A DNA stretch of 64,000 nucleotides from Plectrocnemia conspersa (Eukaryota; Arthropoda; Insecta; Trichoptera; Polycentropodidae), in the NCBI GenBank assembly GCA_009617715.1, contig VTFK01000062.1, positions 496,001 through 560,000 of the forward strand, written 5' to 3'. A program made the position numbers and the translations under genes. The notes below the pieces were generated by a model that saw nothing but the letters and a program-made list of their open reading frames with translations, ran no database searches and was not told where the DNA came from. Of the stretch, positions 50,203 to 63,671 are shown piece by piece (position 1 is the stretch's first letter; each line of letters starts with the position of its first letter).

Positions 50203-52570
50203 AACTGGATTTATTTCTTGAATTTTTTAATTGTGAGCATTTTAGGTCTCACTTTACTATTACTAGAAATCCAATAACTTTAAAAAATTCTTGATGTTAA
50301 TAAAGTAAACATTAAATTGTACAGAATTAACTAATTAAAAAAAAATCGAAATGAATAATATTGAAGAGCCTGAAAATTTTGCAGATTTAATTTTTAATTT
50401 TGATGCAACATTGAAAAAATATTTTAAAACATGGCAGATGTGTGTTATGGTAAAATCGTTTTGATTAAAAAAGAACGAAAATTTCTGTTAAAATGAACAA
50501 AAAAATTCATAGTTCAAAGATTTAAATAAATATGTGATTATTTGTATATTTTTATATATTGATTAATGTTAGGATTATTTGTTTTATATGTTTTACTAAT
50601 AATTTTTTTTATTTGTGAAATAAATAAAATTTCTATTAATAAATGTTTATTTTTTGAGGTTGGAGGCTCGATTTATATTTTGCTGGGGCTCCAAAATGTT
50701 AAGCTCTGCTGCGTGTGAGCGTTCCACATTACGTTATATAACATCTAGTAACTTTAGTGTAGTTTATATTTGTGCAAACTCTATAAATATTTCTTAAGGT
50801 GCAACAAGTCATAGAACTCATGATTCAAACTTTAAAAATTAACATTTTTGGTATTCATAATCAAATGACAACACATGTATGTCAAGAATTACTATGTAGT
50901 TTAACAGAGTGATGCTGTAAATATGTAATATATTAGACTCACACAGTTAAATTGTCCTTTTTTATGGTTCTACATCTTCTAGCAGAAGTGTCAGTTATCA
51001 TGTTCTTGTTAGTACCAGAAAAACTTGTATACATAACAAAATATTAATATAAAATACCTCATATTTCAATTGATATGTTTTCATTAAGTGTAATGGATTT
51101 ATAAGTAAAATAAAACGCAGTAATTGCTTCTATCGTATATATTTTAAATTAATATAATTTTACAAAAATTGTGGAAACGCTACACAATCTGTATAAAATG
51201 GAAAACTGGCAGTTTTCAAATTAAACACATGCAAACACTTTTATAAAAATTAAAAATTAAATTTCCCTGTTTACAATAAATATAATAACGTATATATTTG
51301 CCATTGTAAAATTCTATATTTAGGCCACGACAGTGGCAAGGCATTCTTACAATCGAAAAATCAGTTTTTCATATTCATAAAACACAAAAAAACAATAGAA
51401 AAATAATTGTTGGCACTAAAGCGTAAAGCATACGAAAAAATAAAACATTTTATAAATATATTATATGTGTATATATAGGCGTGTAATAAAAACCTTTATA
51501 AAAATTATGTTTGCATCGACAAATTAAATATTTGTTAGAAAAATTTATTGAGTTGCACGACGGCTGAAAAATGTCCGCTATAAAAAACTATGTTATTTAA
51601 TTGTATTTTTTAATATACAACCGTATACTACTCTCTCTCTCTCTTTCTATATCTCACTTCCTCATTGTGTAAACTGTACAAAATCTATTGCAGAAATTTC
51701 CACGTTCCGTAATGAATATACGTACCGTACATACGCACGAGTACATAGATAATCGCTATCTAATTTTATTTATAATATACATATACATTTCTCTCGTTAC
51801 TCTCCATCTAAGTCGATCGTCAACATCTAAACTATCATTTTATTATCTAGTCATAATCGAGTACTAAACATAATGTAGATTAACATGGCCATTACGTTGA
51901 CTATTCATATAGTTTTTTTAACACGTCCATATCAAAATTGTTATTGTTTTTGTTTAAACGGACTTTTTAATATACAAATATTTGTAAAAAAGTAAAAAGC
52001 GATTACAGTGTAGTATGCTAAAATATTAAATTTATTATAAAGATTAACATTCTTTTATATAATAACGTAATAAAAACACATTTAAATGTATATACATATA
52101 AAATTCAACACACAATGGATACATCTTCAAATTAAAGCTATGCAAGTTGTTAAATTATAAACACAGAGGATTCCGAGAAATTTCTTAATTATTCGGAGCA
52201 CTTTGTGAATATAATTGAAAGCTATAATTGTAAGCAATATGTGATAAGATCATAAACGATGATATATTATTTTTTTGTTAAGAATTAATTCGCGAAAATC
52301 GATGAATACAAATTAAATTTTACATCACTACTTTGATGGTCAATGAAAATTATCTAGACTAGGAGATCACTCTTTGCAAACAATATAAAATTAGTAGTCG
52401 ATGTTGATTTTTTAAACACAATCTTCGTTCTTTTACATAAATATATTTAAAAAAAAATGTATTGCTTCACTATGTACCCAATGATATGACTACCGTATAA
52501 AAGTTTATCACATCAATTACTACAGAATTTATATATAAATATTTTGTGAGATGCCCTACAGTCGCTTTAG
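50203..52570. other. AT-rich DNA, right part presumed Caskin 3' UTR
   Basis: No coding exon. The stretch nearest to the Caskin stop codon (about 51100-52570) is probably 3' UTR on the minus strand. A CT run lies at about 51630-51645. Confidence 0.35.
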
Positions 52571-55500
52571 TCAACCGTCGATTAGTCCCTGTCTTTTCTC
52601 CTCTTCCAGCATGGCATCCAGTTCATCAGTCAAATTAGCTAACATGTTTCCTATATCGTTCAAAACGTCTCCCGGTTCAGCCGATAGATCGATTCCGTTA
52701 TGCGATGGTTTTCGGGGGGGTGAAGGATTAGGCTTTTCTTCGCTATTTGAAGACTCGTGCGATGCTTGATTCGCTGGAGAGTTTTGAGCGCTTCCGTTGC
52801 CCGAAGTGTTCGGATGACGAGGCGGCAGCGACGTTAAAGGCATGTTTCCTCGACCGAAATCTGCTGTGTGAGGCCTAGTGCCTATTTGCCCCCTATTCTG
52901 TTTGATAGTACCCGCATTCTCATTCGCGAATGGCAGACTATCCGATTCCGTACTGGAGCTTGACTGAAAGCATAATTAAAAATTAAATTAATAATTCAAA
53001 TATGATATATACGAGGATGAGTCAAATGAAAGCTTTGTGTTATAAAAATTAAAAATACTAAGAGGTAAAACCCATTGAAATTCAGTATGGTGATGCACGT
53101 TTGTCACTCCAGCAAGTGTACAAATGGTAAATAAATCGTTTCAGAACATTTTAGGCTTACTAGAAAGAATTGCTAATGGAGAACCAGAATGATCTTGTTT
53201 TGACTGATCATCCATAATTTTTGGGCCAGTTTATTCAACCGCGGTTGTCACTTGCAACAGCCTAGGTAGGAGGTAATACACTTAAACAAAGCCCGATTAG
53301 GTAAAGGTCATAGTTGCTAATGACACAAAACTCCTGAGCCTTATGTAACTACTATGACTATAGTGAACCAGAAGAAGCATTAACATCTACGTATTTAATG
53401 TTTTCATTTGACTCTACCTTGTAGTTTAAATATATAATATAATTAATATATCACCTTAAAACTAGCATCAGATCCATTTCTACTCTGAGCCCCGAGATTG
53501 CACGAAGGATGCGGATGCGTACCCCATGCGCGAGGCGGCGAAGATGGCGCCGGAGCCGGCGGTTCTAAACCTAGAGCGGCGCTTTCAAGTAGAGAAACAC
53601 TGCTTAAACTATCCGAGCTTGGATAAGCAGGTAAGCTGAGAGGCAACGTCCTACGAACGCCTTTCTGTCCAGGATCTTGGTGCTTTTCCGCGTGGATTTC
53701 TACAGTAGTTTGATGTGTATTTACATATGGCGGTGAAGAATACTGAAATAAAATAAGAAACAATTAGTTTGGATAAAATTGTAATCATTGTATATGTACG
53801 ATATAAGATAACTGAGATGAAGTGAAGAGTGCTAAACATTTTAAAGTCATTTTAAGCATTGATGTATGAGCTTGAAATTGAGAATAGTTATACAGAAAGC
53901 AGTCAGTTAAAAGTAGTATTTTTAATATTAGATTATGGCAACTATTTGTAACACCAAACTGCTTCTCGGAACGAGATAAAAAAAACGCTTCCAGAAAAGC
54001 TTTTTTTTATCTTGTTCTGAGAAGTAGTTTGGAGTTACAAATAGTCGCCACAATCTAATATTAAAAAATGGCATTAGAACATCACTCAAATTTAAAAAGT
54101 TTTAGTATTGAGAACTCCTTTCATGCTTCGGAAGTGTTTTATTTTGAATAATGAATTGGTTTTAGTGAATATTCCTAAAAACATAAGGTACCTCGACTAA
54201 TTTTAGCTTATATAATTATTGACACCTTGACAACAAATAGCAGGTATAAAATAGTTGCAGTCATGACCCCACAAAAAAATTGTATAAATTGTAGTAAAAG
54301 TACTCGTCTTTAATTTATGTACATATTTTTTATTTAACTGTTAATTTTTTTAGCAAGATTTTTTTAACGTTTATGTGATTCAATTTTAAATGTAGTATAT
54401 ATTCAGGGACGTCAGAGACAAGGGGGGGGGGAGTTGAGGCATTTGACCCCCCCCTTGAGTTTGGGCCGAAAATGCATGTCATTTAATGAAATACTGTGAT
54501 TCTTAACCCTTTTTAGTCCAAAGTTTTTTTAATTAGTGTTGCCTTAAGTCCAAGCCATTTTAAATGAATAAATTGAATTAAATCAATTATATTTTGGCAG
54601 AATTAATTTAGGAAATTAAATTATAAGTATATGTATAATATTAATTATATTATATTAATTTAAGATTTATAACATATTTTTTTATATTATATTAATTTAT
54701 TTATTTATTACTAGAATTAATTTTTTTTTAATTAAAATATATTTTTTTTTTATTGAAATTTAACTTTTGTAATTAAATGGAGTTTAATTTATATTGATTC
54801 AAGAAATAAACTAATATATATCTTATTAGATTATAAAGTTTATTATTTAAAAGAATTATTTTAATAATTTATTCAATATTGTTTTGTTGTGACAACCCTA
54901 GCACTTCAAACAGAAACGGCACCCGGAGGCTCCTTTTGGATTATAAGAATCCTTGACGAGTCGTTAACACTTGACATATACATATATTTTTTTAATTCTA
55001 AAAATATCTGGCATAAGGGTCGCGTACTACGTAATATACTGTGGCACAAAAACGGTTCTGGTAAGCTCTAGTAAAATTATATGCAGCTCAAAAATGTCTC
55101 AGAAACGCAATTTGACAGTTGCGAAACGTCCATTTGCTATTTAAACGCAAACCTAACCTACACGAATTAATCAAACGCAAATGAAACCTAATAAAAGTTC
55201 TAAAACTAGCCAACTAATTTCTTAGGGGAAAATAAGCAGAAGAAGAATAAAGATGTCGCATCTCGCATATTGCTCTATAGTTGATCTGCACTTCGTTTTA
55301 AAAATATGATAGCTATCCATACCAATATTATTACGAACTTCTGATATGACAGTATTGGTTAAAGTATATTCAAACCGAATTTTGACCAATAGGAGAGCGC
55401 AAAAACAATTTTCACTTCTCAGAAGTCAAAAATCCACGTCAAAAGCAATAAAATCGTGTCGTCGCGTTCGCAGTGGGAACACTCGATAATGAGCGTTCCC

Positions 55501-58500
55501 ACTGCGACGGCGACGGCACGATTTTATTGCTTTTGACGTGGATTTTTGACTTCTGAGAAGGGATAATTGTTTTTTGCGCTCTCCTATTGGTCAAAATTCA
55601 GTTTAGATGTGCTTCATTCGATTCTCACTTATTGTAAATTATAATATTGTTATTAAAAGTCTTAATATGAACACTATACAACCAAGAGTTTCCACTGTGA
55701 CTACAAAGGCATGATTTTATTGCTTTTAACGTGGATTCTAAATTTTAAACAGGTTCCCCCTTGAATTTGGTCAAAAAATACTATGAATCTTAATGAAATG
55801 TATTAAAAAGTATTAAAGAAACGCTCACTGAATGGTCATCTTTTAACCCACCAAGAAAAATCTGAAATGATGTCCACGTATACATTCTATAATATATTTT
55901 CCTCAATACTTTATAATATTGTTAAAATTGCCTAATTTCTTTGCTTTTATTTAATGAGAACTGACTGCTTTGTGCATTAATACATTTTTTAAATAAATAT
56001 AATGCAATAGTTATATTAAAATAATAAGAGCTTTATAAATAACTTACAGAATGCGTATAGCACGGAATATTATTGAACGTCTTCCCAAAAGCAGTGTGTT
56101 CCATTTGCACGGTGACTTGATCTATCCCAGGATTTGAGCTCTGCCGCTTTGGTGGCTCTGGTGGCATCTTTTTGCTCATGTTCGGACTCACCGCGTACAT
56201 TTGCCTCATCTGTGCTATGTGCTGGCTCTGCAGCGGATACCCCAGCTTGTCTACGGGATACACCACGTTTTGGAACCCTTCCAATATGTACTTAGGCGAC
56301 TTTTCGTTCACGTCCTGGAATATAACGTTCTCCCTGACTGTTTTGGCCGTTGCGCTGATCTTAGCGACCGGTCGGGGCTTTACCAAGCCTCTAGGCCGCG
56401 GAAGAGTACCGCCGCCTTCGTAGTTGCTCAAAATAGCTGCCTTCGTTCGTAGGGGTGATATCGCCGTCGTCGTAGGAGCGTCGCCATGTTTGCAAATTAG
56501 GCTGATTCACGTGCGTACAATAATATGCTTGTGTGTTATCCGGCGAGAACGTTAAATGGGTAATTCGTTCGGACGCGTCTTCCAAGCTCTCGAGCGATTT
56601 ACCTCTAGGTTGTCTTATCTAAAAAAAACAACGAAAATTACAAATAAAAAACTATTATCATCGATATGTTATTATTAGTTAGTTTTTATTTGAATTAAAA
56701 TGAAATTAGTGTGTTATTCATAGTAAATACATGCTGATAAGATTTTTTAATTTAAATAAAACTAGGCTACTAAACGCTAATAATGGATCGGCAAGCACAT
56801 CTATATGTTCATAGTTTATAATCATTTTATATATCATACACATGTTCTTTTATTGTTAACTTTAAATTGAAAACACATCAACTGTGAAGTATAACACAAA
56901 AATAAAAGGTGCGTAGTTGGATGATGAAAGTAAAATTCGTGTGATATAATGATACGAGGGGTAGTTCAAGATTTTCTGGCCTTTCGATTATTTAATATAC
57001 ACAATTTAGTTTGATCGTTATTTTAAATCAATAGTCTTCTAAAAAAGAAGGTACTGCTTATGTATTAACACTTGACACAACACCAATATTTTACTGATAT
57101 TGTTATTTTGGTTATTAAGTATAAAAAATATTCTGCAAATAAATCAATTTTATTTTGCTCATCGATAGTAAAGTACCATAAAGTGATATAAAGACATTTT
57201 ATATTTGTATCTGTAATAGTTTATTATCAATATATAATATATACTTAATTCAAGTTAAGTACTAAAGTAGTTTTAAACAACTTTTTAAGTTTTAAAGGTT
57301 AGGTTACATTAGAAATTTTCTTAACATTTTTTGTCATTTATGTTTTTTTTGTTTTAGAACACAAAAACAACAGCAGTTTTAATCATATCAATATGAAACT
57401 TGTTTTAAAAATAGATCTTGCCTAATCCGAAATTTTGTTTTAAAATGGCGGTTATTCAAAACGTTAAAAAATTCGTAACTTTTAAAAAACAAAATTTTGA
57501 ATCATGGAAATTAAAATAAAGTAAATTTTTTTTCAAAATATTTTTATGGTTTATAATGGTTTGTAAAAACACAAAAACTGAATTAGATTTAATCGTATCG
57601 CCATAAAACTTTTGCCAAACGGATCTGACATATTTTTTCAAAATCTCAATCTGTCATATTTTTTTAAAATGTTAGCTATTCAAAAAATTAAAACAAACCA
57701 TAACTTCGTTCAAAATTCTGTAGTTAAATTTTATAAAAAAAATAATAATATAATACAAAAAAATTTATTTTTAGCTTTAAATTTTTAAAATGAAAAAAAA
57801 TTGATACTAATTTTTTTTTTAGATTTTCTAGTTTATACATATGTATAATTTAATGTCCCGAATTAAAACTTCATTTTAAAATTATCTACTTTATATAAAA
57901 TTAAATTTAAATTCTAAAATTAAAATAATTATGATCCACTACTAATTTTTTCATAATTTTTAAACTTAAATAAAATCTAATATAGTAAATTAAAGTTAAA
58001 TTGTAAAAATATAGTATTTTAATTGTAAAAATATAAATTTTTTTTTTTTAAATATATAGAAAAATATTGAGAAACACTGGTTATTTTATTTAGAATATAC
58101 ATATGTATACACGCAAGTACAATAATCTAATGCAACTAAATAAAGTTATACACTAAACTTATGCTTTTTAAAGACTTAAGATTTAATAAAAAAAATTAGG
58201 AATCACTGGTTAATTTTGTATAAATTTTTTAAATACACTCATACAAACTAATTAAATAAAAGTTAAGTAGTAAAATCATATGTTCTAAATTTTAAAATAA
58301 AACAAATGTTTGAGAACCAATTATGAATCTAATTATAGTTAAGTTATAAAATAATCTGATTTTTTAAATGCTAAAACAATTAAAAGTAAAATAATAATTT
58401 GAGAAGCACTGGTTAGATAATAACAAAAACTTTTTTTTTTATACAAAAAAAATTGTCTTATGGTGTGATATAGTACATATTAGCAAAATACGAACAATCA

Positions 58501-61500
58501 CTGTCGCTAAAATAATTTATCGGTGATAATTTTAAATAATAATCTATCATATGACGCATTGGGGTAACCAGTTAGGCCACGATGGTCTTAATTTAATCTA
58601 AAAAATAAAAAAATAAAATCATAATAAATTGACCCTTCATTTACGCGTGCACCTACTACTAATAATGCGTCACTAAAAAGAAGAGTCCCAAGAAAACAAG
58701 GCGATTAAAAATTAATGCCTTCTTAATTATAATTATATTCTGTAAGGAAATTCTTTGTTTTAACTTTATGCCTCAGAAGTCAACAGTTATGTGAACGTTA
58801 GGATTTGAATTACTATTTAAGAAGATCATATTAAAAATATATTTATAAACATATATATTAAAGGCCAGATGATTTTGAACCTCCCTCGCACATCCGATAT
58901 ATAAAACATTCTCACCTGAATTGGCACAAGATCTGTACTGCTAGGATTCGTATTAAAAGGTATTCCAGGATGGTTCTTCTGATAGAATTGCAACTGTTGC
59001 TGATAGTTTGCGCTAATCGTACGACTTTGTTGCACTTCCCACGGATGTTGATAGGCGTGTTGTGTTTGGTGGACGTAAGATCCGGGAGTGGCGTCTCCCG
59101 CGCTCATCGGTGATGGCGTTAAAAGCATGTCCTGTTTTTGTTTGGTTTTGTTATATTCGAGGTCGGCCGTTTTTTGCGGACAAGCACGTATTCGCCAATT
59201 GCACAGTGTTGTGTGATGTGAGGTGACGGAAAAAAGAAATAAAACATACACATGCAGTAGATGCTTAAAAATTTTCCTATTTCATAATAATAAATTTAAA
59301 GAAAAACGGTGACGGATAAACATGTGACAATATCACAAAGGCGTTTATGTAATGACGTTATCGTGAACGATGATATGATGATGAACTTTTTGATTTTCCG
59401 TTATGCCATCACATCAGGATCGATTTTTTAAAGTAAGTTAAAATGTCTATGTGCTTTTCAAATCATGATTTGTTAACGTATTAATGATTTAGTGATGTAA
59501 ATAGGATAAGCAACGACGAGTTGTTATTCGTTAGCAAATTATTATAATAAAAAAATAGCTAGCGTATTAAGATTCTAGTTTTATTAGAAAGCGTTGAGCT
59601 ATTATTGAAAATGTTTTATTATGTTAAGCGTAAGAAAAAGTAATGATCCATTTAAGACGAAATCAATTTGATAAAATTATCTATAATCAGTTGCAGAACC
59701 TTTTTATGAATATATATGTAAAAACATATTCAACTAAGACAAAAATATGTTCTTATTATATATCTATTTACTAAGAAGAGATCTTTGAAAGTTCTTGAAC
59801 TGATTTATTTTTTGAGTTCATAAATGAATATACTTATTTTGATGAATCTAAAATGAAAACCATAAAGTACAGTTTAATGCAATCTATTTAAAAATAAAAT
59901 TTAAAATATGTCTGACTTAAAAAGAGTAGTCTAATATATTTAATTTTGAATATATAGCAAAGAAACCAGAAAAATATACCCTGATTCTATATGTAACGTA
60001 TAAAGATCTCTTCTCAATAAACGCAGTAAAATTCTATACTCTCAACTGATTAAAAAAACGAGGAAAAATGGCAAACGCTTCTCGCAGCTCTAGGCGTACC
60101 ATTAAAAAAAGTGAAATTTACAAATCTAACACAAAGAGTGAGATATAGTCAAAACCAACGCTTGAAATCTATTAATTGTAATCTCAACATTCAAGATTTA
60201 GTATGTAGTAGTACTTCTAGTTAAAGCCGTTGTGACATAAATCAGCGAAAGGTATTAAGCGTGAATATGATCGTTTATCAATACTAACGTGAGTCTGAGG
60301 GTGTTGCTGCCGGCATCCGTCGCCACTTTGAATACTTATGCTCCTTTTTCCGGCCCTTATGTCCTTCACCCTCTTAATGGCGAGCAAGAATTTCTTTTGA
60401 TGTCCAAGCCTAACAATTCCGGCGTCCTCCAGGTCCTCCCACGCTAATTGCGTCGCGTCCTGTACCGTATTGTACCCTTGAGATACCAACGCTGGACCGT
60501 ATTCCTCTAAGCGAAGTAGCCTCAACCACTCTTCTAACGAGCCCTGAAAGTAAATATAATCCATGAAGATACTCACTTATTAGATGCTAACGTTTTAAGA
60601 TGCACACTTACAGGAATGTAATCTGGAAGATTGTCGGGAATTCTAAGATTGTCGATTTCTGTTTTCAGCCTCTTCCTGTGGTTCGGCTGCTTAATCCCAA
60701 TAGCGGTGAGGTCCTCTGGAGTCATGCGAGTTATGGTGGGCAAATCGTAACCGGCGGCTATAAAGAGCGGCGCGTACTCTTCGTATCTCAGATCAGACAG
60801 CCAAGCGTGTATCAAGTCCTGATCCTGAAATTATTATTAATTTATATAAATAACACATTAGAGACTATGTACTTTTCTTGACGAAAAACAAGCTTTTTGA
60901 GTTCATAAAAAATGTGCCCTGCCCTGCACCCATATACAAAATTAATCATATAAAACTAATTGATTTGTATTCCTTGAATTTTATAAGAAACGAAGTTTTT
61001 TTTCTTGTCGGCGTATCCGAGTGAACGTCCATTAAAAGGTATCCATTGACAGTTCCAAATCGCTTGCATGAAAACTGGTCTTGACTCGAATAAAGTCAGA
61101 GTTTGGTACCCAAATATTTCTAAAAGTCTATACCAAATGTATTTGACCAAAAATGGTTCCATCACTATTTTTTCCACATTAGCAGCATTGTCTATATTGA
61201 GTGCTGACAGATGTGTTTGTTCGACAGATTCACCTTAAGCGCTGATCTTTGAGGTTATGATACTTTTCTTTCATAAGAAGAAAATTACTGTTCTTTGTAA
61301 AATTAATACTGGAGCAAACTCAATTACCGATATCACAACTGATTGAATTCCTACAACTTTGTAAGCATTTCTCGTATCTAGAGGTCCGAGTAATGAATAA
61401 GAAAGTGCTCTCATTTGACTTGCAAAGTCGCGAGAGTTTTGTCTGCAAGCACGAAACCAGAATTCGTACGTTCTTTGGGAAGCTTGAAATGTGTGAAATA

Positions 61501-63671
61501 ACCCGTATCCGAGTGTGTGTTTCGAATCTGTAAACGAGGCTTTCGAGCGAAAAAACTCACTGGAAGTCCTTGGCAGAGGAGACGGTCCATCCGCGTGTTG
61601 TCTGAGCTGAGGGAGCAGGAACTGAGGGAACACCGTGCTGCAGCTGGACATCCTGAAGCTCTGCCGCTATCTAGTGAGGCGCTGCTGTGGCGCGATCCAG
61701 AACCGGCGGATCCAGACGAGGAGCCCGGACTGTCTCTTCCGGGACTCTGAAAAGTGAAAATCGAAGGATAAGTTTGGTCAATGGATGAGTCGGAAGTTTG
61801 AGCGACATACCTGTGTCATGTCGATCCCTTGGTCTTCCTGGAGCGCCAGCTGATAGTGATAGTAGACGGCCGTTTTGTGCGTGAGCGGACCGGGCGGCGG
61901 GAAGGTGAAAGCTGGGGCGTTGCCCCCGGGGCCCACCCCCGTGACCGCCCCTGGACTTTTACCACTGCCCCCGCTCGCTCCGCTGACCGTGCTGCCATAA
62001 TCTGAGTGGTCATCTATCATAAAAAAATGAAAACATTAAAAAAGCTGAAAATTTTCACTGGAATTCAATAAAAAAACACTAAAGCAAATTTTTTGCTGTG
62101 CGGTCGACTTTCGCTTCAAAAGTTAACTATTTCAGCGTTGCTGCCTATTTTCGTTATATAGTTTTAATTATTTCCGAGATTTCACAGCACGATAATAATA
62201 TCGATATAGATTTATAGCATATACAGGTAAAAAATTGATCCTTGTTGACTGGCAAACGTTCAAGGAAGTCGAAACGAAATGTTTAATAATCGTCATTCCT
62301 AGAGTCGGTCATAAAACTGTTTGTGAATTGTTAATTTATAATATCTGTTCCTCTTCTTACTACATGCTCTAAATGAAGCTGTAAATTTTACTTGTAATTG
62401 TATTCAATATATTGCAGTGGTTGTAAACCATTTAAAAACATTCATATAAATTTTATTTGAAAAAACATTTTATGAGAAATAAAAAAATAATCATTGTACA
62501 TTTTTGATATTTTGTTTACATATATAGTTTTTATTATTTTTAGATTTTTTGAGGAAGTAACATAATTTTTATTCGAGATTCATTTATTTGATTAGCCTTC
62601 AAGTTTTTTCTAAAATGTATTTATACAGTTGTTTACTGATTAGGTTTAATACCACTGATATGGAATACCAAATGAGTCAAAACTTCTATTATATTTTACA
62701 ATAGAAGTTTTGATTTCCCGGGATTTACCGGATTCAGGTGTCAAAAATCTCATAAAAACAATGGTAAATTTCAAATTTTATTGCTTGTCCACATTCTCTG
62801 TAGAAATTACATAAATTGAAAACTGTTTTTAAATCTTAAAAATAATTACCAGCAGAAACCACTAGTTACTAGCAGCGTTTTTTCAACATCAAATAGTAAT
62901 ATTGAGGAGATGTAAAGACGTTTCGTAAATAATCAAAGGATCTGTAGTTACCCAGAAGTGATAATTTTGCTTGCTGCATATCCATAAAATAAAAATGCAC
63001 TTCGTCACTAACGACGATTTTTGTTGAAAATAATTGTGATGCATTGTTTAACAAGGAGTAATGTTTCTTCTCGAGAATAATGCCAAAGCAATAATTCTCA
63101 TTTCTCGAGAAATTTGTCGATTTTTTGAGAATTTTCGTAGAGCCCTTTTAAAAATATTCGTTACAAATTAAATTTGAATGAATATTTTTAAACGTTTTAC
63201 AAATGCAGCATTTTTTATACAGCTGCACAAGAAAGGGCGTGTCCATGCCAGATGCTTTAAAATATACATGCTTTCTCTAAAGTTTTTAATAAGAGCTCGG
63301 TAGTATTTAAATAGCAGAAAAATGCTCAAAACTTTATCAACTATTTAAAATCAGCTTTATATTTTCTTTTGTAATTTTTTTTGTAATAGACAAAATGGGC
63401 TCTGCCAAAAAAATATTTATTTCATGTTTCTAATAGTAATAGTAAAATATATAAATACCTCTGATTGGCGCTAGAGGCGTATCAGGAGGGTGCAGAAAAC
63501 CAGTGTCCTCGCTGCTGGCGTACCCTTGAGAAGATCCGAAGCTGGTCCCAGAGAGCCGGTGCTGCGCCCCCGTAGCCCCCGGAGTAGCGCCTCCGAAGGC
63601 GTCAGGGACGGCTGGAGGCGCTACCCTCTTCACCTGCGGGGCTGGCTTGCCGCCCCTCGACATTCCGCCCA
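52571..63671 (-). CDS. ckn: Caskin scaffold protein, 3' nine exons (5' part outside window)
   Basis: CASK-interacting, SAM-domain scaffold of neurons; in flies it acts downstream of Lar and Abl in axon guidance. Exons on the minus strand are 63459-63671, 61811-62013, 61561-61746, 60612-60824, 60289-60543, 58916-59131, 56048-56618, 53455-53742 and 52571-52963, all with GT/AG sites and matching phases. About 844 residues are present. SAM1 is DLIHAWLSDLRYEEYAPLF to HRKRLKTEIDNL and SAM2 is SLEEWLRLLRLEEYGPALV to HQKKFLLAIKRV. Pro/Ser-rich linkers follow (SLESLEDASERITHLTF, TLPRPRGLVKPRPVAKI, MPPEPPKRQSS). The conserved C-terminal tail DVLNDIGNMLANLTDELDAM ends LEEEKRQGLIDG. The SH3 and ankyrin repeats should lie beyond 64000. 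Exon 56048-56618 is 571 bases and needs one base removed to keep frame (see findings). Confidence 0.93.
53010..53430. mobile_element. Mariner-related MITE in Caskin intron
   Basis: Inverted ends: ACGAGGATGAGTCAAATGAAAG on the left and TTTTCATTTGACTCTACCTTG on the right. Inside, a plus-strand stretch (QYGDARLSLQQVYKW) resembles the start of a mariner transposase. A stretch with GGTAGGAGGT and ATTAGGTAAAGGTC is shared with 25380-25545. Confidence 0.65.
53919..54067. repeat. Foldback element, 149-bp near-perfect hairpin
   Basis: The left arm begins TTTTTAATATTAGATTATGG and runs through CTATTTGTAACACCAAACTG and ACGAGATAAAAAAAA. The right arm is its complement with about seven mismatches. The arms are about 67 bases with a short loop. 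It lies in a Caskin intron. Confidence 0.85.
54414..55875. repeat. Composite repeat family, copy G
   Basis: The left end is CAGGGACGTCAGAGACAAGG with a long G run. The right end is the complement of GGACATCATTTCAGATTTTT, so here the two ends are inverted to each other. Inside are an unrelated very AT-rich stretch (54530-54900), then the inverted modules TTGACAGTTGCGAAACGTCC (about 55115), AACCTAATAAAAGTTCTAAA (55187), a CGCATCTCGCATATTGCTC module and the palindromic core. Confidence 0.7.
55371..55605. repeat. Palindromic core, copy 5
   Basis: Outer ends CAAACCGAATTTTGACC and GGTCAAAATTCAGTTT. This is the most symmetrical copy apart from the centre (CACTCGATAATGAGCG). Inside a Caskin intron. 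Confidence 0.88.
56619..58915. other. Caskin intron, extremely AT-rich
   Basis: Nearly pure A/T over long parts, with short recurring phrases such as GAGAAACACTGGTT (58068), GGAATCACTGGTT (58199) and GAGAAGCACTGGTT (58401). A mariner-like end GATACGAGGGGTAGTTCAAG lies near 56949. No gene. Confidence 0.4.
62678..62712. repeat. Perfect 13-bp hairpin in Caskin intron
   Basis: CAAAACTTCTATT, a 9-base loop, then AATAGAAGTTTTG. Confidence 0.75.
62870..63075 (-). mobile_element. Mariner-like transposase fragment
   Basis: The minus-strand frame TKIVVSDEVHFYFMDMQQAK aligns with KIFSDEAHFHFSGYVNKRN of the copy at 44298, around the first catalytic Asp, and then decays. Confidence 0.65.

Noticed and set aside
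56201..56452. Plus-strand frames opposite the Caskin exon
   Set aside because: Antisense shadows of a real exon.
60956..61177. 73-codon minus-strand frame in a Caskin intron
   Set aside because: Looks protein-like in part (FGYQTLTLFESRPVF) but lies between two well-joined exons; probably transposon-derived and not identifiable by eye.
61271..61560. Extension of the Caskin exon past 61561
   Set aside because: A strong GTGAGT donor follows CTTCCA and the phase fits the next exon; the sequence beyond it is unrelated.
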